Part shown: one piece after another, positions 24,513 to 33,134 of the stretch
Layout of the letters: the number at the start of each line of letters is the position of its first letter
Position numbering within the stretch: the first letter of the stretch is position 1
Origin: an uncultured Lachnospiraceae bacterium
GTDB taxonomy: Bacteria; Bacillota; Clostridia; Lachnospirales; Lachnospiraceae
DNA length: 48,590 nucleotides
NCBI GenBank assembly: GCA_902796355.1
Contig: CADBOU010000125.1
Coordinates: 1 to 48,590 of the forward strand
Reading direction: 5' to 3'
Made by a program: the position numbers and the translations under genes
The notes under the pieces: generated by a model
The model's input: the letters and a program-made list of their open reading frames with translations, nothing else
Databases searched by the model: none
Told to the model about the DNA's origin: nothing

Positions 24513-26963
24513 TTACTGTTCTACAAAGACAATCTGACCGTTTTTAACGCCGACCGCGATATTCATGCCTTCGCGCACCTGGCCTGAGAGAATGGCATCA
24601 GCCAGCGGATCTTCGATCTCGTTCTGGATTGTGCGCCGCAGCGGTCTCGCCCCGTATTTGGCATTGGATCCGTCTTTTACAATCTTCTTCTTAACCGAAT
24701 CGCGGAACTTCAGATTGACTCCCATCTGGGATTTCAGACGATCCGCAACTTTGCGCAGTAAAAGTCCTGTGATCCTGACCAGTTGCGCCTCGCCGAGCGA
24801 ATGGAAGACAATGATGTCGTCAATCCGGTTTAGAAATTCCGGTCTGAACATCTGTCTGACTTCGCCCATGACCGCATCTTTCATCTTTGCATAATCAGCC
24901 TCAGCATTTTCCTCAGGCGCAAATCCCAGCCTCTTGGGATCAACAATCTGCCGTGCCCCGGCATTGGATGTCATGATGATGACAGCATTTGAAAAGTCCG
25001 CCTTGCGTCCCTGTCCGTCTGTAATCTGCCCGTCATCAAGCACCTGCAGCAGGATATTGAAGACATCCGGATGCGCCTTTTCAATCTCATCAAAGAGGAC
25101 CACGCTGTACGGATGGCGGCGCATCTGCTCGACGAGCTGCCCGCCCTCTTCATGTCCGACATATCCGGGAGGTGACCCGATAAACCGTGATACCGCATAT
25201 TTTTCCATGTACTCTGACATGTCAATACGCACCATCGCCTCTTCTGTCCCGAAAAGCGCTTCAGCCAAAGCTTTGGAAAGCTCTGTCTTTCCTACGCCTG
25301 TCGGTCCGAGCATCAAAAATGACCCAACCGGTCTGCCCGGATCTTTCAGACCTGTGCGCCCGCGCCGTACCGCTTTCGCAATGGCGCTGACGGCTTCATC
25401 CTGTCCGACGATTCTCCTGTGAAGAATCTTCTCAAGATTGCCAAGTCTGGCTGCCTCGGACTGCGTCATCATATTAACCGGAATGCCGGTCCACTTCGAG
25501 ACAACATCTGCAATCATCTGATCGGTAATCTGCGGCCGTGCTGCCTTTCTGTTTTGCATTCTTCTGTACCGCTGATTGATCTTCTTATGAGCCTTTTGAA
25601 TATCCGCGTGGATCTCCCGGGCGCCTTCCAGATCTCCCTGCATGAGCGCTTCTTCCTCGTCTTCTTCGAGCTTTTGTAAAAGCGCCAGATCCGCCGGTTT
25701 CCCAATGCGTTTTGTCAGTCCGAGCGCCGCCTTGGAGCAGGCTTCATCCATCACGTCAATAGCCTTGTCAGGAAGAAATCTGTCCTGCACATATCGCTTG
25801 GAAAGGTTCACGCAGGCCTCGATCGCTTCATCCGTGATTGTCACATCATGATGATCTTCATAGCGCTCACGCAGACCGTTCAGAATCCTGACACACTCCT
25901 CGGGTGTCGGTTCTTCCACCATAATCTTCTGAAAACGGCGTTCTAAGGCCGCATCTTTTTCAATATACTTGCGGTACTCAGAGATGGTTGTCGCGCCTAT
26001 CAGCTGAATCTCTCCCCGGGCAAGCGACGGCTTTAAAATATTAGATGCATCAACTGATCCCTCCGATGACCCGGCACCGATGACCGTGTGAACTTCATCA
26101 AGAAAAAGGATGGTGTTTCCGCTCTGCCGCACTTCTTCAATCAAGGACTTTAAACGCTCCTCGAATTCACCGCGGTATTTGGCCCCTGCCAGCATGCCGG
26201 CCAGATCCAGGGTCAACAGTCTGGCTCCGGCCATTCTTGGAGGCACATCCCCCGCGATAATCTTCTGCGCGAGGCCTTCGACGATTGCCGTCTTTCCGAC
26301 ACCCGGCTCACCGATCAGGCACGGATTATTCTTGGTGCGGCGTCCGAGAATCTGCATGATCCTCTCAATCTCATCCTCACGCCCGATCACCGGATCAATC
26401 CGCCCCTCAGCGGCACGCTGTGTCATATCCGTGCTGTATTTAGCCAGTGATTCGCCGAGCTGTCCCTGTGCATTTTTATTCTCCTCGCCAAGCGAATTTT
26501 GATAATACTGAAAATCTGCGCCTGTAACGCGGAAAATATCACGTACAATCTTTTTTAAGCTGACGTCGAGTGTGATAAGAATCTTCGTCGCCACACAGTC
26601 CACATCGCGCACCAGCGCCAGCAGAAAATGCTCTGTGCCAACTACCGGCATCTGCATCCGGTTGGCTTCATAGACTGCCTCCTCCAGAATAAACTGAAGA
26701 CGCGGGCTGTAAGGACGCTTTTTGGATGACCGGCGCGCCTCTGTATGAACTGAAGCCAGTTCGCCGATCAAATCATGCACTTTCCCCGGCAACACTTTGT
26801 TTTCCTGTAAAATCTGTCTGGCCACACAGGGGTTAACTGTCGCAAGAGCCAGCAGCAAATACTCCGTCCCGACACATGGCTGCCGGTCGGCTGCTGCCTC
26901 CCGCTCCATCTGTGCGAGCACCTCATCTGCCTGATTTGTAAATTCCTGTTCTCGAATGATCAT
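24513..26963 (-). CDS. clpC: ATP-dependent Clp protease ATP-binding subunit ClpC
   Basis: An 816-residue AAA+ unfoldase that feeds proteins to ClpP. It contains two N-terminal Clp_N repeats (about 1-150), AAA-1 with Walker A GEPGVGKT (218-225), a UVR-containing middle domain near 415-460, and AAA-2 with GPTGVGKTELSKA near 545 and the sensor region TSNAGA. The ATG has CGGAGAAAG upstream. The usual partners ctsR, mcsA and mcsB are not next to it; instead it follows a small membrane-protein gene after 12 nt. Confidence 0.96.
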   Translation of the reverse strand: MIIREQEFTNQADEVLAQMEREAAADRQPCVGTEYLLLALATVNPCVARQILQENKVLPGKVHDLIGELASVHTEARRSSKKRPYSPRLQFILEEAVYEANRMQMPVVGTEHFLLALVRDVDCVATKILITLDVSLKKIVRDIFRVTGADFQYYQNSLGEENKNAQGQLGESLAKYSTDMTQRAAEGRIDPVIGREDEIERIMQILGRRTKNNPCLIGEPGVGKTAIVEGLAQKIIAGDVPPRMAGARLLTLDLAGMLAGAKYRGEFEERLKSLIEEVRQSGNTILFLDEVHTVIGAGSSEGSVDASNILKPSLARGEIQLIGATTISEYRKYIEKDAALERRFQKIMVEEPTPEECVRILNGLRERYEDHHDVTITDEAIEACVNLSKRYVQDRFLPDKAIDVMDEACSKAALGLTKRIGKPADLALLQKLEEDEEEALMQGDLEGAREIHADIQKAHKKINQRYRRMQNRKAARPQITDQMIADVVSKWTGIPVNMMTQSEAARLGNLEKILHRRIVGQDEAVSAIAKAVRRGRTGLKDPGRPVGSFLMLGPTGVGKTELSKALAEALFGTEEAMVRIDMSEYMEKYAVSRFIGSPPGYVGHEEGGQLVEQMRRHPYSVVLFDEIEKAHPDVFNILLQVLDDGQITDGQGRKADFSNAVIIMTSNAGARQIVDPKRLGFAPEENAEADYAKMKDAVMGEVRQMFRPEFLNRIDDIIVFHSLGEAQLVRITGLLLRKVADRLKSQMGVNLKFRDSVKKKIVKDGSNAKYGARPLRRTIQNEIEDPLADAILSGQVREGMNIAVGVKNGQIVFVEQ

Positions 26964-26975
26964 ATACTTTCTCCG

Positions 26976-27374
26976 TTAAAGTCCGCTGAAAAACAGCAGA
27001 ATCAATGCAATCAGCAATAATACATTGAGTATCACACCGCGTCTGGCAGGTCCCGGATCTCTTTTTTTCTCTCCGTACCCGATTAAAGCCTGGAAGATAC
27101 CGATGCAGCATAAAATAATCGCAATCATACCCAATGCACCGATAAATGCACCGGCCTCTCCGTGTGTCAGATAAGCGATCAGAAGCGTCAGAATGATAAG
27201 GACGAGACTGATCAGGCCGATCTGCACAGACAGACGTCCGTGCACAGAGGGCGGAATTTTCACATCACCATGCAAATAGGCCTGCATCTTCTTTTTCCGT
27301 CTGTGCTCCAGGCGCCAGGCGGAAAACGGATGCCGGCCTTTTTTTGCTTTTTTTGTCTTTTTTGATCCTGCCAT
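26976..27374 (-). CDS. Small membrane protein of unknown function
   Basis: A 132-residue protein with a very basic N-terminus (KKTKKAKKGRHPFSAWRLEHRRKKK) split here as a Lys/Arg cluster at residues 4-30, followed by three hydrophobic helices (about 50-70, 78-100 and 113-131). I recall similar short proteins in Lachnospiraceae (DUF6142-like), but I cannot confirm the family. The ATG at 27374 has AAGAGG 7 nt upstream and begins 4 nt after the VanZ stop. It lies between VanZ and clpC in the same run. Confidence 0.75.
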   Translation of the reverse strand: MAGSKKTKKAKKGRHPFSAWRLEHRRKKKMQAYLHGDVKIPPSVHGRLSVQIGLISLVLIILTLLIAYLTHGEAGAFIGALGMIAIILCCIGIFQALIGYGEKKRDPGPARRGVILNVLLLIALILLFFSGL

Positions 27375-27378
27375 GAGG

Positions 27379-27861
27379 TTACCTCTTACTCCTCCGGCGC
27401 CTGCGCCGGCGCACGCTCGCACGGTGGAAACATGCGTACAGCACGTATCCGATCAATCCGCCGAGTGTGTTGAGCAGCAGATCATCGATGTCAAAACATC
27501 CGACCTGCGTGACAAACTGTCCCATTTCAACTGTAAGCGAGAGCAAAAAACTCAGAAACACAGCGATGGCTGCATTGCGGAACCGACTGGCCATCGGCAG
27601 GAAAAACCCGAACGGTACAAAGATCAGAATGTTGCCTGCCAGATTGGCAAAGGACGGCCAGAAGCCCAGCTGCTCCCGGTAATACCAGAAACGCTTGATC
27701 TCCTGAAAAGGAGTCAGGTTGTATTCATATGACGCCGCACCTGGCTCGCGCCCATACCTCTCCGAGAAAATCAGAAAGTAAATCAGAAACGCGATATAGA
27801 GTATAAAGAGAACCTTTCCCAAAAATCTGAATCTTTTCTCCTGGCTGTTCCTTCCCGTCAT
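27379..27861 (-). CDS. VanZ-family membrane protein
   Basis: A 160-residue protein with four hydrophobic helices and the VanZ-family pattern NLAGNILIFVPFGFFLP (about residues 72-88), LTVEMGQFV and DIDDLLLNTLGGLIGY. VanZ proteins can affect teicoplanin tolerance, but most members have no tested role, and there are no van resistance genes here. The C-terminus ends in a run of Arg/Lys. Its start overlaps the upstream protease gene by 4 nt. Confidence 0.88.
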   Translation of the reverse strand: MTGRNSQEKRFRFLGKVLFILYIAFLIYFLIFSERYGREPGAASYEYNLTPFQEIKRFWYYREQLGFWPSFANLAGNILIFVPFGFFLPMASRFRNAAIAVFLSFLLSLTVEMGQFVTQVGCFDIDDLLLNTLGGLIGYVLYACFHRASVRRRRRRRSKR

Positions 27862-29084
27862 TGCAGTTCTTCTATCGCTTTCCGTAATTGTGTATCTTTC
27901 TCAGGAGTACCGAACTCATCGCTTTGTTCAGGCTTCACTTCCACATCCGGCGTAATGCCTTTCTTGTGAATATTGCGCCCGCTTGGCGTATAGTACTCAG
28001 ATACAGTCAGCTTTAAGCTGGTCCCGTCTTTTAGATCGATAATCTGCTGGACGATTCCTTTTCCGAAGGTCGTCTCCCCGACAATCTTGCCCGCCTTAAA
28101 ATCCTGCATGGCACCCGCGAAGATCTCAGAAGCGCTGGCACTGTTTCCGTTAACCAGCACACAAACGGGATTGCTGTACTTATGGGCCTCGTCGGACGTG
28201 TAATCATCCCTCTTGCCGTTCTTATCTTTGGTATAAACGACAGTTCCCTCCGGAAGCATCAGATCGAGCATCTCGCAGACAGTATCAAGATTGCCTCCCG
28301 GATTATCGCGCAGATCGACGATCATCCCCGTCGCACCCGCCTCTTCCAGTGAGTGCAGCGCATTCTTGTACTGCTCGTAGGTGACCTCATCAAACTCCGT
28401 GACCGCAATGTATCCGACATGGCCCTCAAGCATTTTCGACTCGACAGTCTGCACTTCAACAATCGAGCGGGTAATCTTGATGTCGATCTCATCAAAGTTG
28501 CTGCCGTTATCTCTGAGCCGCTCAACTGTCAGGGTGACTTCCGTTCCCTTTTCTCCGCGGATCCATGTAACGACTTCATCCAGTTCAACGCCCACGACAG
28601 ACTTTCCGTCGACTTCGCTGATCAGGTCATCTTTTTTGAGTCCGCCCTTCTCTGCCGGTGAACCTTCATACACGTTGAGTACCTGCACCAGTTCTCCGTT
28701 GGCATACTGCTGAAGGACAGCTCCGATTCCGCCGTATTCTCCCGAAGAGCGTTCTTTGAGATCAGCAGTTGCCTCTTCATCATAATAACATGAATACTGG
28801 TCCCCCAGGGCAGCGATAAATCCGGCGTAAATGCCGTTTTCCCGTGCCGCTTCATCAATCTCATCATCATAGAGATAATACCGATCCACCAACTCGTTGA
28901 GAACGCCCAGCTTATCTTTTGTATTCTGATCAAGCGTCTCTCCGGCCTCAGCGGCATGCTCAATTCCATGAGAGCGAGCATAAAACCGGTTGACCAGTTT
29001 CATGCCCCCATAGATCAGTCCTATAACACAACACATAGCGAGGACGCCCACGAGCGTCCCCTTCATAAATGATTTTCTATCCAT
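27858..29084 (-). CDS. S41-family C-terminal processing protease (CtpA type)
   Basis: A 408-residue secreted or membrane-anchored serine protease. It has an N-terminal signal anchor (about residues 10-31), a PDZ domain (about 110-190) and the S41 catalytic core with the Ser/Lys pair in NGNSASASEIFAGA and TTFGKGIVQ. Such enzymes often regulate cell-wall hydrolases. It follows the M23 peptidase gene with a 1-nt TAATG overlap, so coupled synthesis is likely and a functional link to that hydrolase is a fair inference. Confidence 0.94.
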   Translation of the reverse strand: MDRKSFMKGTLVGVLAMCCVIGLIYGGMKLVNRFYARSHGIEHAAEAGETLDQNTKDKLGVLNELVDRYYLYDDEIDEAARENGIYAGFIAALGDQYSCYYDEEATADLKERSSGEYGGIGAVLQQYANGELVQVLNVYEGSPAEKGGLKKDDLISEVDGKSVVGVELDEVVTWIRGEKGTEVTLTVERLRDNGSNFDEIDIKITRSIVEVQTVESKMLEGHVGYIAVTEFDEVTYEQYKNALHSLEEAGATGMIVDLRDNPGGNLDTVCEMLDLMLPEGTVVYTKDKNGKRDDYTSDEAHKYSNPVCVLVNGNSASASEIFAGAMQDFKAGKIVGETTFGKGIVQQIIDLKDGTSLKLTVSEYYTPSGRNIHKKGITPDVEVKPEQSDEFGTPEKDTQLRKAIEELQ

Positions 29085-30229
29085 TATAAAAAGCTCCCCG
29101 GATCAACGGCTGTCCCGTTGACCTCGACCTGAAAATGCAGGTGCACGCCGGATGAATATCCTGTCGTGCCTGACATCCCGATATTCTGTCCTTTCTTAAC
29201 CTGTTCCCCGGCATGGACATAGATTGCCGAGTGGTGCATATACTTGGTTACCAGCCCGTTACCGTGATTAATGACAATCCAGTTTCCGGCCGAATTGCTC
29301 CAGCCGGCGATAATAACCGTTCCGTCAGCAGCTGCATATGTGGGCATCGGCTTGCCGTGGCTGGCGAGATCATATCCCTTATGGAATGACGAGTCAAAGC
29401 TTCTGTATCCGAATCCGCTCGACAGATACGTGCCCGGACAAGGATGGGTAAACTGACCGTGTCCTGTAATCTTCGGTGCGCCGGCTGCACTTGAAGCAGC
29501 AGTACCTGCTGCCGCTGCCGCTTTGGCTCTCGCCGCCGCTGCAGCTGCCTCCTCGCGGGCCTTCTTGGCCGCCTCTGCTTCCTTGATCAGCTTCTCAAGC
29601 TGAGCAGCGTTATCACCGATCTTCGCTTCCAGATCTGCCAGCTGCATCTCTTTTTCAGCAAGCAGCGCCTGCACCTGATCTTTCTGGTCGCTCAGCTGCT
29701 GCTGAAGAACCTCCAGACTGGCATACTGTTCCTTAAGCTTGGCTTCCTGATCAGCAATCTGCCGCGTAACCTCTTTATAGCTTTCCAGCATCTGCCTGTC
29801 ATAGCCGGACATCTCGCTGGCATATTCCACCTGATTCAGAAGGTCTGTGATGCTCTGCGCCTCAAAAAGTGCAGACATCAATGAGAAATCTCCCTCTTCA
29901 TACATATATCTGATACGCAGTTTCATGCTGTTGTACTGATCGTTTTCTTTGACTTTTGCAGCGACAAGATCTTCTTCTGCCTGTTGGATCTCCTCCTGCT
30001 TGACGTTCAGCTTTTCCTGCGTCTCGGACATCTGGCTGATCAGTGTATTTAATTGTCCGCTCAGCGCATCTTTGTCGGCCTGTGTCTGCTTTTTCTGCTC
30101 TTTCAGCTCCTTGTCTTTTTGCTGCGCCTCCTCTATCGTTGTGGCCAATGCAGCCGTTGAAGACGCGAAGACAAGTGAGACTGCCAGCAACGCACACAGT
30201 AAAGAGCGCTGTAGTCTGTCCCTTATCAC
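29084..30229 (-). CDS. Secreted coiled-coil M23 peptidase (EnvC/PcsB-like murein hydrolase)
   Basis: A 381-residue exported protein with a signal peptide (cleavage likely after ALA near residue 30), long coiled-coil region to about residue 235, an Ala-rich linker and a C-terminal M23 zinc metallopeptidase domain. The zinc ligands are present: HKGYDLA and HLHFQV, plus the MHHSAIYV loop, so it is predicted to be active rather than a degenerate activator. I prefer a GTG start at 30229 because GGGGAG lies exactly 7 nt upstream; a TTG at 30235 would be too close to it. It follows ftsX, matching the known FtsEX-controlled hydrolase arrangement. Confidence 0.92.
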   Translation of the reverse strand: MIRDRLQRSLLCALLAVSLVFASSTAALATTIEEAQQKDKELKEQKKQTQADKDALSGQLNTLISQMSETQEKLNVKQEEIQQAEEDLVAAKVKENDQYNSMKLRIRYMYEEGDFSLMSALFEAQSITDLLNQVEYASEMSGYDRQMLESYKEVTRQIADQEAKLKEQYASLEVLQQQLSDQKDQVQALLAEKEMQLADLEAKIGDNAAQLEKLIKEAEAAKKAREEAAAAAARAKAAAAAGTAASSAAGAPKITGHGQFTHPCPGTYLSSGFGYRSFDSSFHKGYDLASHGKPMPTYAAADGTVIIAGWSNSAGNWIVINHGNGLVTKYMHHSAIYVHAGEQVKKGQNIGMSGTTGYSSGVHLHFQVEVNGTAVDPGSFL

Positions 30230-30256
30230 AATCAAACTCCCCTGTCTGATGATTAC

Positions 30257-31165
30257 TTATGCTCTTAAATGCTTTCTGATGGTAATGAAACTGCCGAGGA
30301 AACCGATGCCGACACCAAGCAGCAGTCCGACCGGAAGCAGTACTTTGTATACCTCTGTCACCGGCAGGAAATCAACCAGATTGTTGAGCAGACTGAATTT
30401 TGTCATGACATAGGCTACCGCCTTGTTGTACAGGAAATAGAATGCAACCAGAGGAATCAATGCACCGATCAGTCCGATCAGGATACCTTCTATGACGAAC
30501 GGCAGCCTGACAAACCCGTCTTTTGCACCGATATATTTCATAATCGCAATTTCTTCTGATCTGACATTGACACCGACTGTAATGGTGCTGCTGATCAGGA
30601 AGATTGACACGCCGAGCAGAATGATAATGATGCCCAAAGAACCATACCACAGAAGCACGTTCACGCTGGAGAGCGTCTTTGCCACTGCATCAGATTTGCG
30701 GACCTTGCGGACTGCCGGCAGGTTTTCCGTGTAAGAGACAAGCTCATCCTGACTCTCGACATTTTTCATGTACACTTCATAGTTTGCAGATTTGGCCAGC
30801 GGGTTGTCATCTTTGAACCCCTCTGCCAATTCCTTATTGTCCCCAAAATACTCTTCCTGGAAGTTTTCCCATGCTTCCTCGGCGGAAACGTATTTGACTT
30901 CGAGAACATCATCCCTTTTGCGCAGGTTCGCACCGATCTCATTGATCTCATCCTGCGTCGCATCCTCGTTGAAGAACACCGTGATAGCGACACCCTCCTC
31001 TGCGCTCTTGACGATATGATTGAAGTTGGCGACAATCGAATAGAACAGGCCGAACAAGAAAATCAGAGCAGCCATGGTCGCAATCGAAGCCAGTGAGAAC
31101 ATCTTGTTTCTGCCTATGTTTTTAAATCCCTGTCCGATTGAGTAGGTAAAGGTGTTAAATCTCAT
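30257..31165 (-). CDS. ftsX: Cell division protein FtsX
   Basis: A 302-residue permease-like membrane protein. It has one N-terminal helix (about 24-45), an extracellular domain of about 120 residues that in relatives contacts the wall hydrolase, and three C-terminal helices typical of the FtsX/MacB fold. It overlaps ftsE by 4 nt and is followed after 27 nt by the coiled-coil M23 peptidase, its probable partner. Confidence 0.95.
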   Translation of the reverse strand: MRFNTFTYSIGQGFKNIGRNKMFSLASIATMAALIFLFGLFYSIVANFNHIVKSAEEGVAITVFFNEDATQDEINEIGANLRKRDDVLEVKYVSAEEAWENFQEEYFGDNKELAEGFKDDNPLAKSANYEVYMKNVESQDELVSYTENLPAVRKVRKSDAVAKTLSSVNVLLWYGSLGIIIILLGVSIFLISSTITVGVNVRSEEIAIMKYIGAKDGFVRLPFVIEGILIGLIGALIPLVAFYFLYNKAVAYVMTKFSLLNNLVDFLPVTEVYKVLLPVGLLLGVGIGFLGSFITIRKHLRA

Positions 31166-31848
31166 AAATACTCACCTCCCTTAACATCACTGACAATGAC
31201 TCCTTTGTTGAGCGTGATCACGCGCTTGTGCATCTCATTGACGATCTCCTGATTGTGTGTGACAACCACGACCGTCGTGCCGCGTTCATTGGCCTCCTCC
31301 AGAAGATGCATAATCTCCCAGGAGTTGCTCGGATCCAGGTTACCGGTCGGCTCGTCAGCAAGGAGCAGTGCCGGCTCATTGATCAGTGCTCGGGCAATCG
31401 CAACACGCTGCTGCTCTCCTCCGGAGAGCTCGTTCGGATAAGATTTGTATTTCTGCGCCAATCCGACCAGCGAAAGGGCGGCAGGAACCTTTTTCTTGAT
31501 AATCTTCGGCTTGACTTCCGTGACACGCTGTGCGAAAGCTACATTATCGTAAATATTGCGATCCTCAAGCAGACGGAATTCCTGGAAAACAACGCCTACT
31601 TTACGGCGGTACATCGGGATCTTGCGGTGCTTCATCTTCCCCAGATCCATGCCGGCGACAGTAATGGTTCCCTTAGTCGGGACCAGTTCGCGCAGCAAAA
31701 GCTTGATGATCGTGGATTTACCGGATCCGCTGTCTCCCGTTATGAATACGAATTCTCCATTATCGATCTCAAACGATACGTTATCGATCGCAGGAGTTGA
31801 TCCTTTGATATATCGTTCAGATACATCGCGGAATTCAATCAGACTCAT
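31162..31848 (-). CDS. ftsE: Cell division ATP-binding protein FtsE
   Basis: A 228-residue ABC ATPase with Walker [10 protein letters not shown] (about 36-44), signature [14 protein letters not shown] and Walker [13 protein letters not shown]. With FtsX it transmits ATP-driven conformational change to a cell-wall hydrolase outside. The ATG has AAGGAGG upstream and lies 2 nt after the stop of the PucR-type regulator gene. Confidence 0.96.
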   Translation of the reverse strand: MSLIEFRDVSERYIKGSTPAIDNVSFEIDNGEFVFITGDSGSGKSTIIKLLLRELVPTKGTITVAGMDLGKMKHRKIPMYRRKVGVVFQEFRLLEDRNIYDNVAFAQRVTEVKPKIIKKKVPAALSLVGLAQKYKSYPNELSGGEQQRVAIARALINEPALLLADEPTGNLDPSNSWEIMHLLEEANERGTTVVVVTHNQEIVNEMHKRVITLNKGVIVSDVKGGEYL

Positions 31849-31850
31849 AT

Positions 31851-32978
31851 TTAAAACCTCCTTAAATTATACTCAGAATCTTGATCAGAGCCTTTTTTAT
31901 CATTAGTATGCAGGTAGCGGTATAACAGCCACCCTATTTTAAAGATGAAAGCATCTCTAAAGTTTCTCAGATCCAGTTTTGCAACACGTCTGATACGGTT
32001 TAACCGGTAATTAACCGAGTTGCGGTGAAAGAACAGTTCTCTCGCGGTTTTAGCGGCATTCATTGAATGATCAAGAAAGGAAAACGCTATCCTTAAATCC
32101 TCGCCGCTCATCTGTTCATAAAACGTATCTCCAGCCATAATATCCAACAGTCTGTGACAGACCCGTTTGGGCAGATACACAATGATCTGTTCAAGCAAAA
32201 GATCGAGGTATCGCTGAAGCTGTCCTTCATATCCGAAGATCTTACTGATCCTGACCGCTTCCCGTGCTTCCCGGTAGGCAACTTCCAGATAGTCAAGGCT
32301 GCTGATCTGTGCACTTTTACCGATGATGGCGCCTTCCCCTGCCACAGAGCGGGTCTGTTCAATCAGCTTTTGTTCAAGTTCATCGATACCGCTGTTTTCT
32401 TCTTCGCGGTTTTCTTCCAGTTTATGAACGATAACGGGTACCGTACGGTCGTACAGAAACACGTCATCCGCAATGCGCATCCGCAATCTCTCAAGGAGCC
32501 TTTCTGCCGTCACCATCCCGTATCCTTCAGGAATGTCTACTGTGTAGACAACATACGGCATATCAATTTCAATATCGAATTCGGAGGCGCAGCCACACAT
32601 ATCAAGCCGCGTCATACGGCCTGCTGTCAACCTGCAGTAAAAATCATCCCGGTTAAGGTCACCGCGCTCTGCCTGCAGCAACGCCGGAAAAACAACTTCA
32701 AACTCCTCGCCGACGGCGGGTGCCTGAGATGTGCCGAAAGCAGCAATGATATACACAGGTTCAGTCTGGTCTGTGATTCTGGAAATATATCGATCCGCTG
32801 TGATGTCTCTCGGTCTTTCAGATGCCGCAAACTCCTGCAGCGTACTTGCCAGAACCCCCTTAGGTGCCGAACCGGCTGTAATGATAACTCTCCCCTCTTG
32901 ATCCGCCACCACCAAAAACGTTTTTGTCCGTCGGTATATGGCATCAGCGGTCTGTTGAATCACTTGCTTTGATACCAT
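31851..32978 (-). CDS. PucR/CdaR-type transcriptional regulator
   Basis: A 375-residue regulator with an N-terminal sugar-diacid-recognition-like domain (TADAIYRRTKTFLVVADQEG) and a C-terminal PucR helix-turn-helix (NAAKTARELFFHRNSVNYRL, about residues 315-335). CdaR relatives respond to sugar acids; the ligand here is unknown. The start is uncertain. The ATG at 32978 lacks a clear ribosome site, while a TTG at 32993, with GGCGAG 6 nt upstream, would add five residues. The gene is 2 nt before ftsE, an unusual neighbour for this regulator type. Promoter and repeated sequences upstream suggest self-control. Confidence 0.87.
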   Translation of the reverse strand: MVSKQVIQQTADAIYRRTKTFLVVADQEGRVIITAGSAPKGVLASTLQEFAASERPRDITADRYISRITDQTEPVYIIAAFGTSQAPAVGEEFEVVFPALLQAERGDLNRDDFYCRLTAGRMTRLDMCGCASEFDIEIDMPYVVYTVDIPEGYGMVTAERLLERLRMRIADDVFLYDRTVPVIVHKLEENREEENSGIDELEQKLIEQTRSVAGEGAIIGKSAQISSLDYLEVAYREAREAVRISKIFGYEGQLQRYLDLLLEQIIVYLPKRVCHRLLDIMAGDTFYEQMSGEDLRIAFSFLDHSMNAAKTARELFFHRNSVNYRLNRIRRVAKLDLRNFRDAFIFKIGWLLYRYLHTNDKKGSDQDSEYNLRRF

Positions 32979-32987
32979 AACAATACC

Positions 32988-33044
32988 ATGCAAGCTTGAC
33001 TCGCCACATATTGTAACATATTTGTAACAAAATGCAAGCTTGAC
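32988..33044. repeat. Paired 13-bp repeats upstream of the pucR-type gene
   Basis: ATGCAAGCTTGAC occurs identically at 32988-33000 and 33032-33044, 44 bp apart. Between them TTGTAACA occurs twice, 11 bp apart (33011-33018 and 33022-33029). The array covers the leader and a second possible promoter, so it is a candidate operator region. Confidence 0.6.
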
Positions 33045-33076
33045 CTTCATCCTTATTTTTACAAATACTCCGATTT

Positions 33077-33105
33077 ATTATAACCTATACGAGAGCATAT
33101 GTCTA
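33077..33105 (-). promoter_or_regulatory. Promoter of the pucR-ftsEX run
   Basis: On the minus strand TAGACA (33100-33105) and a perfect TATAAT (33077-33082) are 17 bp apart, about 100 bp upstream of the regulator start. Confidence 0.65.
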
Positions 33106-33134
33106 TATCTTGTGTATGTATGCTGCTCTGATCA

